Positions 62,829-64,000 of a stretch of 64,000 bases of DNA are shown here, in pieces. The DNA is from Rhodamnia argentea (Eukaryota; Streptophyta; Magnoliopsida; Myrtales; Myrtaceae). The DNA lies in the NCBI RefSeq assembly GCF_020921035.1, contig NC_063158.1:6368001-6432000 (forward strand), given 5' to 3'. The translations under genes and the position numbers were made by a program. Position 1 is the stretch's first letter. Each line of letters opens with the position of its first letter. A model generated the notes under the pieces. It did no database searches. It was not told where the DNA came from and worked only from the letters and a program-made list of their open reading frames with translations.

Positions 62829-63756
62829 GGATGCGCATGATAATACTTTTAGAAGTAGATTTTTGCTTCAAAAATACTTCTGGAATAGAAATCTGTTTAC
62901 TAATGTAACTTTTGAAACAAAAATCCGTTTGGTAAAAACTTTTACTTCTGAAGTTGTTTTTCCTTCAATTTGAGAAGTTAAAGAAAATATCTTCTTCAAT
63001 TCAAGAAGTACTTCTTGTCTCACATTCTTTTTATTATGCCTTCACCCACTTTTCGATCACACCCACCTCCGTTGACTCCCGCCGTCGTTGACCGTTGTTG
63101 GCCACCGCCCATCTCCGACCTCCACCGGTCGTCGCCCACAACCACCACCAAACCTTCAACCATCACCGCCTACCCCCCCCCTTCTGCGGACCTCCGCCGC
63201 CCATCGCCACCACCCGCCGACTGCCCACGGTAGCCAACCACGCCCACCGCCAACCTCTATTGGCCGTCGCCCATTGCCGCCCACGATTGTCGCCAACCGC
63301 CAACCACCTTCGCCGACCTCCGCCTGTAGCTACCAACTGTCGATCTTCGCCGGCCGCGATCGCCGCCAACCTCCGCCTCCCGCCGTCAACCATTGACCAC
63401 CATGCCGGCCATCGCCGTCGAGTCGCTGTCTCCAGTCGCCAGAGTAAAAAATAAGTAATAAATTTTTATTTTTAAAAAGTAAATAATTTTTTATTAATAA
63501 ATTTTTTTTAAAGAAAATTAAAAGGTTAAAAAATGAAGTAGAAATTTTTTGCCGTCAATAATAATTTTCATAGAAGATTTTGTGTTAATAATGTTTTAGA
63601 AGTAGAAATTTGCAGCTGTTACCAAACAAATTTCTCCGATCAGAAATAAATTCTGAAGAAAAAGTAGAAAAATCAACTTTTACTTTTGAGAAGAGGTAGA
63701 AAAATCAACTTCTGGCTAGAAGTTGATTCCCGAAGTAGATGTTACCATGCGCGCCC
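62829..63756. mobile_element. Inverted-repeat element, family D, copy 2
   Basis: The left end 'ggatgcgcatgataatactt' and the right end 'gttaccatgcgcgccc' pair and match the 32.66-kb copy. The flanks are 'cta' and 'tta', a 3-base duplication with one difference. Like copy 1, it has AT-rich shoulders with 'agaagtagaaat' phrases around a GC-rich core (about 63065-63440) of CCACCG/CCGCC character. Long frames in the core (for example 63088-63396) are low-complexity and not genes. Confidence 0.72.
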
Positions 63757-64000
63757 TTAACCAACTACAAAGGCAGAGCCAATAGCCTTTTAAATTTCTA
63801 GGTACTACTAATTTACGCTAATGTGAATGTGATTATGATGGGAGATCGGTTGAACGTTCGATATTGGTTTAGTGTTAAGACAGGGGATTAGAAAAGGCCA
63901 GTGGGGGGTCGGGGCTGGAGATAGTGGGCAGCGGCGGCAAAAGCTACAAGCCTTGCTGCCTGGTTATCCATCCCGTTCTCTCTATTTTTTTAAAACATCA
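63757..64000. other. Window edge, nothing recognised
   Basis: No feature seen before the window ends. Confidence 0.5.

Noticed and set aside
63015-63454. Proline/histidine-rich open frames
   Set aside because: They lie in the low-complexity core of a family D element and overlap in several frames.

Overview
This is nuclear DNA from a flowering plant. The genes have many short introns with GT-AG borders, the intergenic DNA is AT-rich and full of small inverted-repeat transposons, and the proteins are plant-specific types: a CURT1 thylakoid protein, a DUF1191 membrane protein, a CRF-type AP2/ERF factor and a PDV1-like plastid-division protein. Gene order matches Arabidopsis in several places, so it is a eudicot and probably a rosid. 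A woody Myrtales genome is possible, but that is a guess from repeat style only.

Layout. 0-5 kb: two tandem MIR159-type microRNA foldbacks (about 1.59-1.80 and 4.01-4.21 kb, + strand). 6.9-10.8 kb: a six-exon LRB/POB1 BTB-BACK gene (+). 13.95-14.7 kb: a single-exon organelle ribosomal-protein-like gene (-). 15.7-17.5 kb: CURT1A-like (-). 17.9-20.1 kb: a block of inverted-repeat elements, including a hAT-like element with an 8-bp target duplication. 22.7-23.6 kb: DUF1191 (+). 24.6-27.6 kb: GDSL esterase/lipase (-). 28.8-31.8 kb: UBC8-type E2 (+). 32.7-33.6 kb: inverted-repeat element. 35.8-36.8 kb: CRF transcription factor (+). 38-47.7 kb: small elements and a nearly 5-kb Copia LTR fossil with a 5-bp target duplication. 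48.4-49.6 kb: PDV1-like gene carrying an in-frame stop (+). 49.9-50.8 kb: an inverted-repeat element filled with a GC-rich minisatellite. 52.1-55.6 kb: ten-exon MTM1-like mitochondrial carrier (+). 55.9-64 kb: mostly repeats, including two copies of a plastid-derived chimera (ycf3 fused to rpoC1), a possible 81-aa gene (-) and a second copy of the 32.7-kb element.

The genes do not form one pathway. What ties them together is ancestral gene order. From memory of Arabidopsis locus numbers, MIR159C sits beside LRB1 (At2g46255/46260). LRB3-CURT1A-DUF1191-GDSL run as At4g01160-01150-01140-01130. UBC-CRF-PDV1 run as At5g53300-53290-53280, and UBC-CRF-MTM1 as At4g27960-27950-27940. This window holds members of all these sets in one line, so it looks like the unfractionated ancestral arrangement. 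The most notable findings are the tandem MIR159 pair, the in-frame nonsense codon in the PDV1-like gene, and the duplicated ycf3-rpoC1 plastid chimera.
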